A stretch of DNA of 64,000 bases, from NCBI GenBank assembly GCA_019186965.1, contig JABARV010000018.1, positions 1-64,000 on the forward strand, given 5' to 3'. The position numbers and the translations under genes are program-made. The first letter of the stretch is position 1. Every line of letters starts with the position of its first letter. This stretch comes from Turneriella sp. GTDB lineage: Bacteria > Spirochaetota > Leptospiria > Turneriellales > Turneriellaceae. Positions 1 to 9,101 of this stretch are shown here, piece after piece. The notes below the pieces were generated by a model. That model saw only the letters and a list, made by a program, of their open reading frames with translations. It had not been told where the DNA came from and did not search any database.

Positions 1-49
1 TAATGTCATTATCCGTCTGTCAAAGAACAAATCTAACTTCTGATTAACC

Positions 50-144
50 GGCCTAAAAGCCATTGGACGCGCCTTACGCGCCAGAAGACCGCTTACCACG
101 AATAGTGGTACTACGCGGAAAGCCACTGTTTGAAGGCCAAACAG
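50..144. other. Cluster of four short hairpins at the left edge
   Basis: Four potential stem-loops follow one another: GGC/GCC at 50-61, TGG-A-CGCG/CGCG-CCA at 64-83, CCGC-TACCAC/GTGGTA-GCGG at 89-118, and a perfect 7-bp CTGTTTG/CAAACAG stem at 126-144. No convincing gene covers 1-235. This could be a small structured RNA, a palindromic repeat, or a terminator region of a gene to the left. I do not recognise tmRNA, RNase P or 6S signatures in it. Confidence 0.4.
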
Positions 145-235
145 ACCGTCAAACAGTATGAGAATTTTTGGAGTAAAAAACTAAAAGCGTTCATAATCCT
201 TGACACGACGCCACCGATGTTCAGGTTTCTTGTAG

Positions 236-1117
236 ATGATTTTGAAAGCAGTTTTTCTCCACAATTTTTTTCTTTCGTTCGTACTCTACACTATATTCCT
301 TTCAGCAACAACGCCTTCAACAGTTCTTGCCGAGAAAAAATATCTTTCTTCTTACGCACACCGCAAGTATATCGAAGAGCGCACCTGTGAAGCTCCACAA
401 AAACTCTCGAAACAGAAAATTCGCCTTAAGAAAATACTGTATGGAAAATCAAAAAAAGGAAGAGCGCTTATCGCGTATATCGTTCCACCCAAGTCAACTA
501 ATGAAGACAAAATAAAAAATGTTTTCATCCTTGCTTCGCAGCACGGCGACGAAAAAAATGCATCTCGCGTACTCGACCTTTTTGTACGCGAACTACGTAC
601 TCTACCAGCATCGTACCGTAACAACCGCCGTATCCTCATAATTCCACTTTATAATCCTGATGGATACCACAACAACGATCGATTCGCAGCAGGAAAGATT
701 GATCTCAACCGTGACTTTCCCAGCTCTAACGGCGCAGAAGGAGCGCCGCACGCGCCAGAAACTAAGGCGTTCATGCGCCTTCTTGAAAAATATCCCGCAA
801 ATTTTATCTACAATATGCACCAACCTTTTCGCGTCGTGCTCCACTACCCCGAAGACTTAGAGCTGGCAAAACCATTTGCAATCATGTCAGATTATCCTCT
901 TAGTTCAAGTGTGGGATACCCTACTCCGGGGTCTTTAGGGACGTGGGCTCGTGAAAAAAAAATTCCAACAATTACGGTAGAGCTTTCGCGCTCGATGCGA
1001 AAAGTGATGACTCCATTTATCTACGAAGAAGTGCGCCTTGCACTTTTCCACTCCGCGTTTGGTTGCATCCCACAAAAAGCAATCGCGTCACGTATTGAAA
1101 AATACCTTCAAGAATAA
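236..1117 (+). CDS. Exported M14-family zinc carboxypeptidase
   Basis: This is a 293-residue protein with an N-terminal signal peptide of about 32 residues, so it should act in the periplasm or outside the cell. The M14 metal site is visible: H103 and E106 in HGDE, the N-R-D-F substrate-binding segment at 158-161, the third ligand H195 in YNMH, and the catalytic glutamate E249 in TVEL. Such enzymes remove C-terminal residues or trim murein peptides (MpaA-like), but the substrate is not evident here. gspK starts two bases after the stop codon, so the gene is probably co-transcribed with the secretion genes. No strong ribosome site precedes the ATG; a weak AGG lies 12 bases upstream. Confidence 0.85.
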   Translation: MILKAVFLHNFFLSFVLYTIFLSATTPSTVLAEKKYLSSYAHRKYIEERTCEAPQKLSKQKIRLKKILYGKSKKGRALIAYIVPPKSTNEDKIKNVFILASQHGDEKNASRVLDLFVRELRTLPASYRNNRRILIIPLYNPDGYHNNDRFAAGKIDLNRDFPSSNGAEGAPHAPETKAFMRLLEKYPANFIYNMHQPFRVVLHYPEDLELAKPFAIMSDYPLSSSVGYPTPGSLGTWAREKKIPTITVELSRSMRKVMTPFIYEEVRLALFHSAFGCIPQKAIASRIEKYLQE

Positions 1118-1118
1118 T

Positions 1119-2192
1119 ATGCACATAAACAAGAAAAAAATTCCACGCTTTTTTCGTATAAAAAAACGAGGAGCCATTATTCTTATTACTACTACTGTTA
1201 TTTTGACCCTTACAACATCTATCGCGCTTCTTTACGTACGCTTTGCGCTGAATGAATACCGAGGTGCTTCAACTGCAGGTAACCGCGAAAAGTCTCTACA
1301 GCTTGCGCAAAGTGGTCTTGAAACGGGAATGCTTCTTTTAACGCGAATTTCTGCCGACACGCTTTACGATTTTGGGATTTTCACTATCGCCCCCACAATT
1401 CCCTTAGGGGGGGGGATGATTACACTTTCGCTGAGCGAAGAAAGCGGAAAGCTCAATGTAAACCGTTTGGTGCGCATGTTTGAAGATAAAACTGATGAGC
1501 GCCAGTTGGAGTACTTCCAACGCCTATCGGTGGCTTTAGGAATACCGGCTGAACTCTGGGACGCGGTAGTCGATTATATCGATGAAAATAATATTCCCAT
1601 GCCTCGCGGTGCGGAGCGCAACGACTACGAAAGGTTAATCCCTCCCAGGCGGATAAAAAACGGAAGGATGCAATCAATCGAAGAACTACTTTTTATACCC
1701 GGATTTGATGCAAAACTTCTTTACGAAGATTCGCGCTCGCTAGACCGGATAAAAAACACCACGACGGCAAGCCTTTCGGATGTCGAAAAAGCCGCTGTTA
1801 CTCCGGCAGATTACATTCTGGCAAATAACATTACAACGTATCTTCCTTATACAGCAGGCACTTCAAGCGATTTAATTAACCTTAACTCCGCCCCATACCA
1901 TGTTCTCCTTGCATTATCCGAGTTTATGACGCCCGCTGCAGCCAAGCGTATCATTACCGAAAGGATAAAACGAGGGGGGCGCTTTAAAAGCGTCGCGGAT
2001 TTGGCGGCGCTACCAGAGTTGCAAATCACGACGACGGGGAGCATTAAGCTTTTTCAAGAAATTTCGACACGGCTAACCGAGCAAAGCCAGCTCTATAAGA
2101 TTGTTGCCGACGCATCCATCGATTCACAAGTAGCTCAGGTTATGGGTGTTTTAGATCCAAATGCGAGAAGGCTCGTTTTTTACGCAGAATGA
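1119..2192 (+). CDS. gspK: Type II secretion minor pseudopilin GspK
   Basis: GspK caps the tip of the type II secretion pseudopilus together with GspI and GspJ. The 357-residue product starts at the ATG two bases after the carboxypeptidase stop; a longer in-frame reading would run back into that gene. It has a short basic leader, a hydrophobic N-terminal helix (about residues 19-42), the ESGKLNVN motif typical of GspK, and the VVDYIDENN...PRGAERNDY region. A helix-hairpin-helix-like C-terminal part contains INLNSAP. gspL follows after 25 bases. GspC to GspJ, apart from K, are not in the window. Confidence 0.88.
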   Translation: MHINKKKIPRFFRIKKRGAIILITTTVILTLTTSIALLYVRFALNEYRGASTAGNREKSLQLAQSGLETGMLLLTRISADTLYDFGIFTIAPTIPLGGGMITLSLSEESGKLNVNRLVRMFEDKTDERQLEYFQRLSVALGIPAELWDAVVDYIDENNIPMPRGAERNDYERLIPPRRIKNGRMQSIEELLFIPGFDAKLLYEDSRSLDRIKNTTTASLSDVEKAAVTPADYILANNITTYLPYTAGTSSDLINLNSAPYHVLLALSEFMTPAAAKRIITERIKRGGRFKSVADLAALPELQITTTGSIKLFQEISTRLTEQSQLYKIVADASIDSQVAQVMGVLDPNARRLVFYAE

Positions 2193-2217
2193 CGTTCCTT
2201 AAATACGATAAATAACT

Positions 2218-3861
2218 ATGGCGCGCACACCCGTCGTCATCGAGATAAATAACTACGAGATCAAAGGTCTTGCGTTTCGCAGCGGCCTTGCAGGCCGCTC
2301 ATTTTTTAACGCCGAGTCGACATTCCTAAGCCCCGATAGGCCAAGCGCAGAACAGGCAGCGGCGTTTGTTGCAGAAAAATATCCTGACGCGATTGGCGTA
2401 TATTTTAACGTACCTTACGAAAGCCTTTTTACGCGTGAGCTCAACTTTCCTTTTGCCGACCGCCGCAAGGTGCGCGAAGTTTTACCCTTTGAACTTGAAC
2501 CACAAATCCCCAACGACTTAGCGGATGTTGTTTTCGATAGCCACCTCGCAACTCCTGTTTCGGGAAACGCAACACGCGCAATTGTCGCTGGCACGCGTAA
2601 AGACGTTCTTATTCCATACTTGGATGAATTCCATAAACTCGCAATTCCTGTTTTGGGAATTTATACTCCGCACGACGCGCTCTACCGTCTGCATCCTTTT
2701 ACAGGGCTTACTTCGTGCATTATGCTACATGTCTCGCGTTTGGTTTCAATTATCGTCATCGTTATCGACGGCGAGTGGCGATTTGCACGCGTGATGCCCG
2801 TAGGTTACGACTGGTTGATTGCCAAGCTCAAAAGCAAATGGAAAAGCGAACCGTCGGATATCCACCGTATCCTTCTCGCGATGCCCGCAACGCTCGACGA
2901 AAGCAGCGATGTAGATGATTTTAAAAAAGCGCATAAAATCACGAACGCAAAATTTAAAATATTAACCGATGCTGTAGATAGTTTTACGCAGGTTATTGGG
3001 CGCGAACTTGCGGCGTCGCTACGCAGTTTGCAGCTTTCTCCCGAAGGCGAGAGTATCGCTTTGGAAAAATCGGATGCAGAAGGTGCTGTAAAAAAAACTT
3101 TTAATCCCGAAGAATTGACCGTTGCTTTAAGCTCTGACCTCAATAACGCAGTGGTGCTTGAAAACGCACTTGCAGCAAAATTAAAATACCAGGTTGAAAA
3201 ATTTCCTTACGAGCGTACTCCGCTCGCTCTTTTAAACCGAGAGCACCTTATTACAATGGGGGGAGCATATTCACAAACTGCGTCGGGAAAACTAAACCTT
3301 CTAAAAGATGATTTAAAAAAGTGGGTAGTTAGTTCTCGCGAAGGCGCCTCGCGGCTCATTTTGTCTCTTACGCTTTCTGCTGTTTTTATTTTTGGCCTTT
3401 CGTATTTTATCGATTTAAAACGGCGCGGCCAAGAAGTGCGTGAATGGGAAAATCGCCAGGCAAAAGTTTTTCAACAATTTTTTCCGGGGATTCCCCTACC
3501 CGATAGCGACTCGTATTTATCCACCGCGATGCAGCTTGTACGCAAAGAAAAACAAAAGACAGAAATTCTCGATAATTTTTTTAACGCACCGCGTCTATCC
3601 GCCGTTTTGGTTGATTTACACCAAAACCTTTCCTCAGATTCACAATTAGAAATTTCGTCTTTTTACTATAGCGACCGTGGCGTAGAAATAAACGGTATTG
3701 TTCCCGACTACGCACGCCTCGAAGATATTAAGCGCTCGCTCTCAAAATCTATACTTTTAACCGAGGTAATCTCTAAAAATGAAAATTCGACCCCTGGCCC
3801 AAACGGACAAAACCGTATTAAATTTACCCTCCTTTGCAAAATAAAAAAGGCGGAGCGCTAA
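2218..3861 (+). CDS. gspL: Type II secretion protein GspL (PilM-like cytoplasmic domain)
   Basis: GspL is an inner-membrane protein that links the secretion ATPase GspE to the periplasmic GspM. The first ~370 residues have the actin/PilM-like fold pattern (early residues VVIEINNYEIKGLAF, then the LPFELE segment after the R-K-V-R-E helix). A single membrane segment lies at about residues 378-396, followed by a ~150-residue periplasmic domain. At 547 residues it is longer than the enterobacterial protein (~400). The order K-L-M-N supports the assignment. The next gene begins three bases after the stop. Confidence 0.85.
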   Translation: MARTPVVIEINNYEIKGLAFRSGLAGRSFFNAESTFLSPDRPSAEQAAAFVAEKYPDAIGVYFNVPYESLFTRELNFPFADRRKVREVLPFELEPQIPNDLADVVFDSHLATPVSGNATRAIVAGTRKDVLIPYLDEFHKLAIPVLGIYTPHDALYRLHPFTGLTSCIMLHVSRLVSIIVIVIDGEWRFARVMPVGYDWLIAKLKSKWKSEPSDIHRILLAMPATLDESSDVDDFKKAHKITNAKFKILTDAVDSFTQVIGRELAASLRSLQLSPEGESIALEKSDAEGAVKKTFNPEELTVALSSDLNNAVVLENALAAKLKYQVEKFPYERTPLALLNREHLITMGGAYSQTASGKLNLLKDDLKKWVVSSREGASRLILSLTLSAVFIFGLSYFIDLKRRGQEVREWENRQAKVFQQFFPGIPLPDSDSYLSTAMQLVRKEKQKTEILDNFFNAPRLSAVLVDLHQNLSSDSQLEISSFYYSDRGVEINGIVPDYARLEDIKRSLSKSILLTEVISKNENSTPGPNGQNRIKFTLLCKIKKAER

Positions 3862-3863
3862 CC

Positions 3864-4394
3864 GTGAGAAAATTTTGGGACTCCCTAAGTTCGCGCGAAC
3901 GCACATACTTAATAATCTTAGGTATTTTTGCCGTGCTTATCGCGCTTTTTTTATCTGCGCGTTCTTTTGCAAATTATATGTCTAGCCTTTCTGAGCGTTC
4001 CCAAAACGCAGAATCGAACACCTCACGCTTGGAAAGTTTAGGCCGAGAGTTCCAAATGCTACAAGCGATGCGTACAGGCGAGTCGCAGCAGCTTGACAAT
4101 ATGCTTTCAACTATAGAGACAATGCTTAAAACGATTGGGCTTCGCGAAAAAGTGGGTAGCCTAACCCCAACGGACACTGTCGTTCAAGACAAATACGTTA
4201 AGCGTGAAGTTAAGGTCACCATAAAAGAAAGCCCCGCAAATTTAGTTTTGGATTTTATACGGCAAATAGAGCAAAATACACAAACGCTTTACAAGGTTGA
4301 AAGCTTCAACTTTAGGCCAGTATTAAAAAAAACAGGCGTTTACGACTTCAACATCTCTATTTCAGGGTTCGAGAAAAAAAATGACAAAAAATGA
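3864..4394 (+). CDS. gspM: Type II secretion protein GspM
   Basis: This is a small bitopic inner-membrane protein: a short cytoplasmic start (FWDSLSSRERTY), one membrane segment at about residues 15-35, then a coiled-coil and ferredoxin-like periplasmic part ending in a beta-rich tail. This is the GspM pattern, and the protein would pair with GspL. I chose the GTG at 3864 because an AAGGCGGAG ribosome site sits just upstream; a TTG at 3834 would overlap gspL. The stop overlaps the gspN start by 14 bases, so the two are probably translationally coupled. Confidence 0.8.
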   Translation: MRKFWDSLSSRERTYLIILGIFAVLIALFLSARSFANYMSSLSERSQNAESNTSRLESLGREFQMLQAMRTGESQQLDNMLSTIETMLKTIGLREKVGSLTPTDTVVQDKYVKREVKVTIKESPANLVLDFIRQIEQNTQTLYKVESFNFRPVLKKTGVYDFNISISGFEKKNDKK

Positions 4395-5304
4395 CCTCGA
4401 AGAAAATTTTTCAGAAGAAGGTTCATCAGCAACCCCTACTCCACCTGCTGCGCCCCAACGTACGCTTTTAGGGACACTTAAGAAATTCTCTCCATGGGGA
4501 GCAGGGCTTCTCGCATTCCTTATAGGGATTATTTTTTTCGCACCTCTCGAATCGTACGCGTACTTGGCGCTACGGCAACTCCAGGGTGATGGAACGCGTA
4601 TTGAAGTAAACGACTTGTCGCTTTCAACGCTTGGGCGCTTCAAAGTACAAGGAATAAAAATACCGCTTACCGCTACGAATAGCAATGAGGGAGTACTTAA
4701 AATTGCCGAAGCCAAGGGAAAAATTTCGTTGTGGAACGCTCTTTTGGGCGACAAATACGATTCGCATACCGAAGCGGTAATTTTTTCTTTCCACAAAGGC
4801 GATTTTACTCTCAAAATAGATTCTCTCGAAATTGATTCGGATATATCCTTAGCTAAATCGGGTGGCACAAACAAAACTATAAGCGGGACTTTCGGATTTA
4901 CCGCTGAATCAGCGCAACTTGTTTATAAGGAAAAAAAATTCTTGAAAGAAGAAATTGTTATTCCCTTCCTAAAAGTCAATTTGAAGTGCCGCGCACAACA
5001 AAACAATATCGCAATAGAAACAGGCGACGCCGTAGGACGCCTCGTCAACGCACAAATACGTGGCAGTATCCAGATGGGACCAACGGCAAACCTGAACATC
5101 GACATAACATTGCGCCCAACAAACGAGTTTTTTGAAAAATACCAAGATAAAGATCCGCGTACGCTTCTTAAATTTGCAGGAATTTTACAAGACGACGATC
5201 GCATTGAACTCAATATCCGTGGCTCGATGGCAGCCCCTGTGGTTACTCCCGTTAAGGTACAGGGCGCGTCGCCTTTTGCGCCAAGTGCACCTGCTACGCC
5301 TTAA
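4381..5304 (+). CDS. gspN: Type II secretion GspN / AsmA-like protein
   Basis: A 307-residue protein with a proline-rich cytoplasmic start, one membrane segment at about residues 40-56, and a long beta-rich periplasmic domain with AsmA/GspN-type phrases such as VNDLSLSTLGRFKVQGI and LNIDITLRPTNEFFEK. GspN is an accessory, often dispensable, secretion component. Placement directly after gspM is the strongest support. The last ~20 residues are Pro/Ala rich. The gene converges on a minus-strand unit two bases away, with no obvious terminator between them. Confidence 0.75.
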   Translation: MTKNDLEENFSEEGSSATPTPPAAPQRTLLGTLKKFSPWGAGLLAFLIGIIFFAPLESYAYLALRQLQGDGTRIEVNDLSLSTLGRFKVQGIKIPLTATNSNEGVLKIAEAKGKISLWNALLGDKYDSHTEAVIFSFHKGDFTLKIDSLEIDSDISLAKSGGTNKTISGTFGFTAESAQLVYKEKKFLKEEIVIPFLKVNLKCRAQQNNIAIETGDAVGRLVNAQIRGSIQMGPTANLNIDITLRPTNEFFEKYQDKDPRTLLKFAGILQDDDRIELNIRGSMAAPVVTPVKVQGASPFAPSAPATP

Positions 5305-5306
5305 AA

Positions 5307-5969
5307 TTAGCGTACTGCTGCTTGCCGTTCTATACTATCTTGGCTTCGCGTCTTTTTAGGCTTTGCTTTAGGATGTTCTATTATTTTTACAAACTGCTGC
5401 CATTTGCGTAACTCATAAGCTTGGTGGTAATGCTTAAGCGACCGTAAATAAAGGTGCGACGCATACAAATAATTACGGTTATTGTACGCGCTAAACGCAC
5501 GTGTTTCATCTTGTTTGCCGACGGCAACGCTCGCTAAAACTTTTTCTTTGGTGTCGGTATCGGTAAATGGCTCCGAGCTTTTTTCGTAATACTGCTTTTG
5601 GTATTTTTCAACCCATTCACGATAAATATCTGCCAAAGCACGGAACTCCACATTAAATTTCTCGTAGGTGTTTTGCGCATTACGTAAAGCACCGTTACGT
5701 TCTGTAGGCTTTGCCGAACGGTACGCAATTAAGCTTTGTTCAAAATTTTCAATCTGCATTTCGATGGCTGTTTGCCGTGCGGAGACAAGTCCTGACTCTT
5801 GAAAGTAGCGCAAATCTTTAATGTACTGCGCTCCCTTGAGTTTAATTTTTTGTATATCAAGCGGCCCCGCTATAACTGGTAAAACGGGCGAGAAGATAAA
5901 AAGTACAACTAAAAAATGGCGCAGAACTTTATGTGACAACTCGTAAAAGGTAAAGTACTTTTTTCGCAT
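5307..5969 (-). CDS. Exported helical protein of unknown function
   Basis: I do not recognise a named family. The ~220-residue product has a signal peptide (hydrophobic HFLVVLFIFSPVLPVIAG) and a mostly helical, charged body rich in Tyr, Gln, Lys and Glu, including a YNNRNYLYASHLYLRSLKHY stretch reminiscent of TPR-like helices. The C-terminus is basic. I start at the ATG at 5969, preceded by a weak TTGGGA site; a TTG 12 bases earlier abuts the upstream stop. It forms a two-gene unit with the next protein, which has a similar build and may be a distant paralogue. Confidence 0.7.
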   Translation of the reverse strand: MRKKYFTFYELSHKVLRHFLVVLFIFSPVLPVIAGPLDIQKIKLKGAQYIKDLRYFQESGLVSARQTAIEMQIENFEQSLIAYRSAKPTERNGALRNAQNTYEKFNVEFRALADIYREWVEKYQKQYYEKSSEPFTDTDTKEKVLASVAVGKQDETRAFSAYNNRNYLYASHLYLRSLKHYHQAYELRKWQQFVKIIEHPKAKPKKTRSQDSIERQAAVR

Positions 5970-5981
5970 GGTATTTCCCAA

Positions 5982-6893
5982 TTACTTTTTTGGCGCTTCC
6001 TTTGGCTTGTTTTCATCCGGTTGATCCATTGCAGGATAATCGGGATTTCTTTTTTTCTTTTCTGGACGCTTTGTTGTCAGCTCTTTGAAGGAGTCTTTGA
6101 GTATAGACCTCTTTTGCCCGGAGATAAGCCCGTAGTTATCGTCGTGGTGCAAGAAAAAGTTCATTCCATCTGTATAGAGTTTACGATTTATTTGGTTAAT
6201 CATATTATTTTTTACACGCTCGTAATCGCGTATTTTTTCATTTTCTTCTTTATTACGCGCTTCATCCCAAGTTTGGGTTTGGTACTCTACTTTGTCTTCA
6301 ATCGGCGTTTTACTTTCAATAAGAGATAAAAATGCAAACCGTTTTGCTCGCCGTGCACGCTTTATTCCATCGATATAATAACGAATTTTATTTGAAAACA
6401 AAAACCGGTTATAGTTGTATCCTTTATCGCGAAACTGCCGCGCTACTTCGACATCACGGTACCCCAACTGTAAAAAGAGCGCAGATTTTCTATCTTTCGA
6501 CTGGATGATAACCGGTGCATTCATATCGAGAAGGGCACGCGAATCCTCAATATACCGTTTTTGCAAAATATCGTAATACAAGTCGAGGAGTATCTCTTGG
6601 CTTAACCGAATTTCTTTGAATGCATCTACGTAGTTACTTTCAAGATAGTATAAATTAGCGTTAAAATAGTGTTGGTTCGCTTCTTTAAGAGATTTTTCAT
6701 TTTCGGGAGAGCCAAAATTAGAAACGCATGTGTTAGCAAACTCCATAAAATAACGGTTATCCCCAATTATTTTTTCGACAAACCCTTGGTCAGGAGTTAC
6801 TGCTTGAAGCGCTGCCGTAAAAGACGCTGCGATAACCAGCAAAAATCGGAATAGCTTATTTAACCGACGCATTTTCCTCCGCGTTGATGGCAC
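5982..6893 (-). CDS. Exported helical protein of unknown function
   Basis: A 303-residue product with an N-terminal signal peptide (LFRFLLVIAASFTAALQA), then long charged helices and a Lys/Pro-rich tail. Repeated short motifs such as ANLYYLESNYVDAFKEIRLS look like tetratricopeptide-type helical pairs, though no clean TPR consensus repeats. No catalytic motif was seen. It is the first gene of a two-gene unit with 5307-5969, ending 12 bases before that start. Both genes converge on gspKLMN, which might hint at an envelope role, but that is only inference. Confidence 0.7.
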   Translation of the reverse strand: MPSTRRKMRRLNKLFRFLLVIAASFTAALQAVTPDQGFVEKIIGDNRYFMEFANTCVSNFGSPENEKSLKEANQHYFNANLYYLESNYVDAFKEIRLSQEILLDLYYDILQKRYIEDSRALLDMNAPVIIQSKDRKSALFLQLGYRDVEVARQFRDKGYNYNRFLFSNKIRYYIDGIKRARRAKRFAFLSLIESKTPIEDKVEYQTQTWDEARNKEENEKIRDYERVKNNMINQINRKLYTDGMNFFLHHDDNYGLISGQKRSILKDSFKELTTKRPEKKKRNPDYPAMDQPDENKPKEAPKK

Positions 6894-6999
6894 AGGGCAG
6901 TAGAAAATATTAACTCACGAACCACTTTCTTTTGCATTTTGCTCCGTATCAAATATCGACGAATATGCTAAATCCTTCAAGCAAAATAATGCTGGATTT

Positions 7000-8136
7000 T
7001 TATTGCGGGAGCTTCTTTTTTAAAATAGAGATTGAATAGGGTTTAGGGGTGAGGAAGCGAGCGCCAGCACGCAACTTATGCGATTTTGTATTCGCATCTA
7101 CCCAAATAATTTCTACAGGAAGCTCTACCAGCTCACCGTCGATATGGAGCGTCAAATCGAAACGATCCCCTGGTTTTGTTTTTGTGTCTAACTCAAAAGA
7201 AATACCATCTACCGATATATCTACCGATTTCCCTTTTAAGGCTTTTCCTTTTTGGATAACTTCAAACTCCCACTTTACTGGATAACGCGCAGTACGGCGT
7301 TTGTTTTGCGAATAGCAAATGATACGATTTTTCCCTGAATACTTTGCAAAATAAAGCATTTGGTCTGCACGCTCCAGAAGTTCGTGCGCCGATTTACCGT
7401 CTTCGGGAAACGTTGTTAAGCCTCCACACAGAGAAAGTTCTGTTCCCGCAATTTTAAGTTTTGCAAATTCGGAGCGAATTTTTTCACTCACAACCATAGC
7501 GCCCTTTGCATCGGTTTCGGGAAAAATAACGGCAAATTCTTCACCTCCAATGCGGCACGGAGTATCTTCCGCACGGATAATTTCTCGAAGCAATTTACCC
7601 AACGCAGAAATAACAGCGTCGCCAGTCGTGTGTCCGTGGGTGTCATTAATTTTTTTAAAGTTATCAATATCGAGAATAAGGAGAGAAAATTGCCTATTAC
7701 GCCGCAACGCTTGTTTTATTTCCCTTTCGAGAGCTGCATCAAAAAAACGGCGGTTAAAAATTCCTGTTAATTCGTCTATTGCCGCTTGCCGTGCTGTTTC
7801 AGCATAAACGCGAATTTCAATAACTTTTGGGTTTTTGAGCTCGTGGCTTTTGTTTACAAAATAATCTACCATTGCAACGCGAAAACCTGTTCCACGCCCA
7901 AGCTTCGATTCTAAAAAATCACGATGGTTGAGTATGTCGTGCCACGTACTTTTTGCTTCGTTCGCATCGAGGCGTAAGTGGCATAAAATATGTAAAAGGC
8001 GTGCATAGATATTCGTCTCTCCCGATTTGAAGAGTGCATCCGCCAAAGCAATCACATTCTCTTCGTTACTATCATCTTCACCAAAAACCTGATTAATTAA
8101 ATCTAGTTCGCTTTGTATTCCCGCCGATGTTCGCAT
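7000..8136 (-). CDS. Diguanylate cyclase with C-terminal PilZ domain
   Basis: This protein is predicted to make cyclic di-GMP from two GTP and also to bind it. Residues 1-115 are a helical region. The GGDEF domain (about 117-275) has an intact active-site GGEEF at 197-201, the LDIDNFKKIND metal motif, and an inhibitory-site RxxD (R188-D191) five residues before GGEEF. Residues 279-378 form a PilZ domain with RRTAR (280-284) and DISVDG (306-311), the two c-di-GMP-binding elements. A membrane anchor is absent, so it should be cytoplasmic. A TTTACA...TAATAA promoter-like pair lies just upstream of the ATG. Confidence 0.9.
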   Translation of the reverse strand: MRTSAGIQSELDLINQVFGEDDSNEENVIALADALFKSGETNIYARLLHILCHLRLDANEAKSTWHDILNHRDFLESKLGRGTGFRVAMVDYFVNKSHELKNPKVIEIRVYAETARQAAIDELTGIFNRRFFDAALEREIKQALRRNRQFSLLILDIDNFKKINDTHGHTTGDAVISALGKLLREIIRAEDTPCRIGGEEFAVIFPETDAKGAMVVSEKIRSEFAKLKIAGTELSLCGGLTTFPEDGKSAHELLERADQMLYFAKYSGKNRIICYSQNKRRTARYPVKWEFEVIQKGKALKGKSVDISVDGISFELDTKTKPGDRFDLTLHIDGELVELPVEIIWVDANTKSHKLRAGARFLTPKPYSISILKKKLPQ

Positions 8137-8255
8137 GGCTTATTATCACATTGACATTTATGGTGTAAAGTGAATGAAAGGCTACGCGGATTGTCGCGGG
8201 TGCCTTATAGATAAAATCACATACGTAAAAGTACGTAGTCGCATAAACAGCGACA

Positions 8256-8281
8256 AAGTTTTTGTTGGCAACAAAAAACTT
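8256..8281. terminator. AT-rich hairpin at the end of the M50-like gene
   Basis: Two 12-base arms (AAGTTTTTGTTG and AACAAAAAACTT) with one internal mismatch fold around a GC dinucleotide and overlap the stop codon of the minus-strand protease gene. Two smaller stems (TACGT/ACGTA and GTCGC/GCGAC) lie at 8222-8254. The T-rich arm makes a terminator plausible, but a clean run of T after the stem is missing. Confidence 0.45.
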
Positions 8282-9101
8282 ATTTGGGTGTACGTCGGCC
8301 TTTATCTTTGAGCCATTCAAGCATTTCGGGAGTAATTTCGATATCGGGATTTTCTTCTTGCCATCTTGCTAAATCCACAGGCTCTTCAATTGCATCATCG
8401 ACTTCAACGTGCAAGGTTGAGCGGACAAGCCTCCAAAAAATATAAATAGAAATCGCACTAATAAAACCTGCTACAAGATACGCCATCGGTTTTACAAGAA
8501 ACGAGTTTCCCAAAAGATAGTTTGCTAAAATTCCTGCATCGGTACGCATAACATCGCCGTGGATAAAGTCGTTTAAGTCGTAGAGCGAATAAAGCGCGGT
8601 GAGGCCACCTAAAAAAAATAGAAGAAAATGGTTTATACGCGGCAATAAAAATGCAGAAAGGATAAGCGAAAGTCCCCAAATACCACTAATGGTATATTTT
8701 AAGAGTTTATCCGAGTAACGGGTAATTCCCGCACCATCGGGAAAAAAACCAAAAAAAATAACAGTGACTCCAACAATTACAGAAATAGTCCGCACATAGC
8801 GCCCCGTGAGCGAAGCACGCAACATTGCTTGTCCCCAAAGGATACTACCAATGTAACCTGCAATAGCGATAATAAAAAAAATCCCTTCCCCATTTGTTGT
8901 ATACGTCGCTCCCGATTCATCCCAGGCAATCGAAATCGCCGACAACCTTCCCCCCGTTATAAGAGCGGCAATTGCGTGTGATGTTTCATGCAAAAAAACG
9001 ACAAAGAGCTTAAAAGGTTTAAGAAGTGGGATGTCCCAAAAAAAGATAAGCAGCACCGCTAAAACTGTCATCGCAAGTAACCTTAAAAAAATAGTTTTCA
9101 T
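8280..9101 (-). CDS. M50-like membrane metalloprotease
   Basis: This is a 273-residue polytopic membrane protein with the zinc-protease motif HETSH (H38-H42) in the second hydrophobic segment, and about six to seven further membrane helices. The spacing and small size fit the M50B-like group rather than RseP site-2 proteases: no PDZ domain is present. A downstream RTDAGILAN segment may supply the third zinc ligand. The C-terminal ~45 residues are acidic and cytoplasmic. The substrate is unknown. The start overlaps the stop of the upstream gene by one base. Confidence 0.75.
   Translation of the reverse strand: MKTIFLRLLAMTVLAVLLIFFWDIPLLKPFKLFVVFLHETSHAIAALITGGRLSAISIAWDESGATYTTNGEGIFFIIAIAGYIGSILWGQAMLRASLTGRYVRTISVIVGVTVIFFGFFPDGAGITRYSDKLLKYTISGIWGLSLILSAFLLPRINHFLLFFLGGLTALYSLYDLNDFIHGDVMRTDAGILANYLLGNSFLVKPMAYLVAGFISAISIYIFWRLVRSTLHVEVDDAIEEPVDLARWQEENPDIEITPEMLEWLKDKGRRTPK

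Noticed and set aside
200-235. Promoter TTGACA at 200 for the carboxypeptidase gene
   Set aside because: No -10 box is found at a suitable distance.
130-390. An 86-codon frame overlapping the carboxypeptidase start
   Set aside because: It overlaps a well-supported gene in another frame and has no family features.
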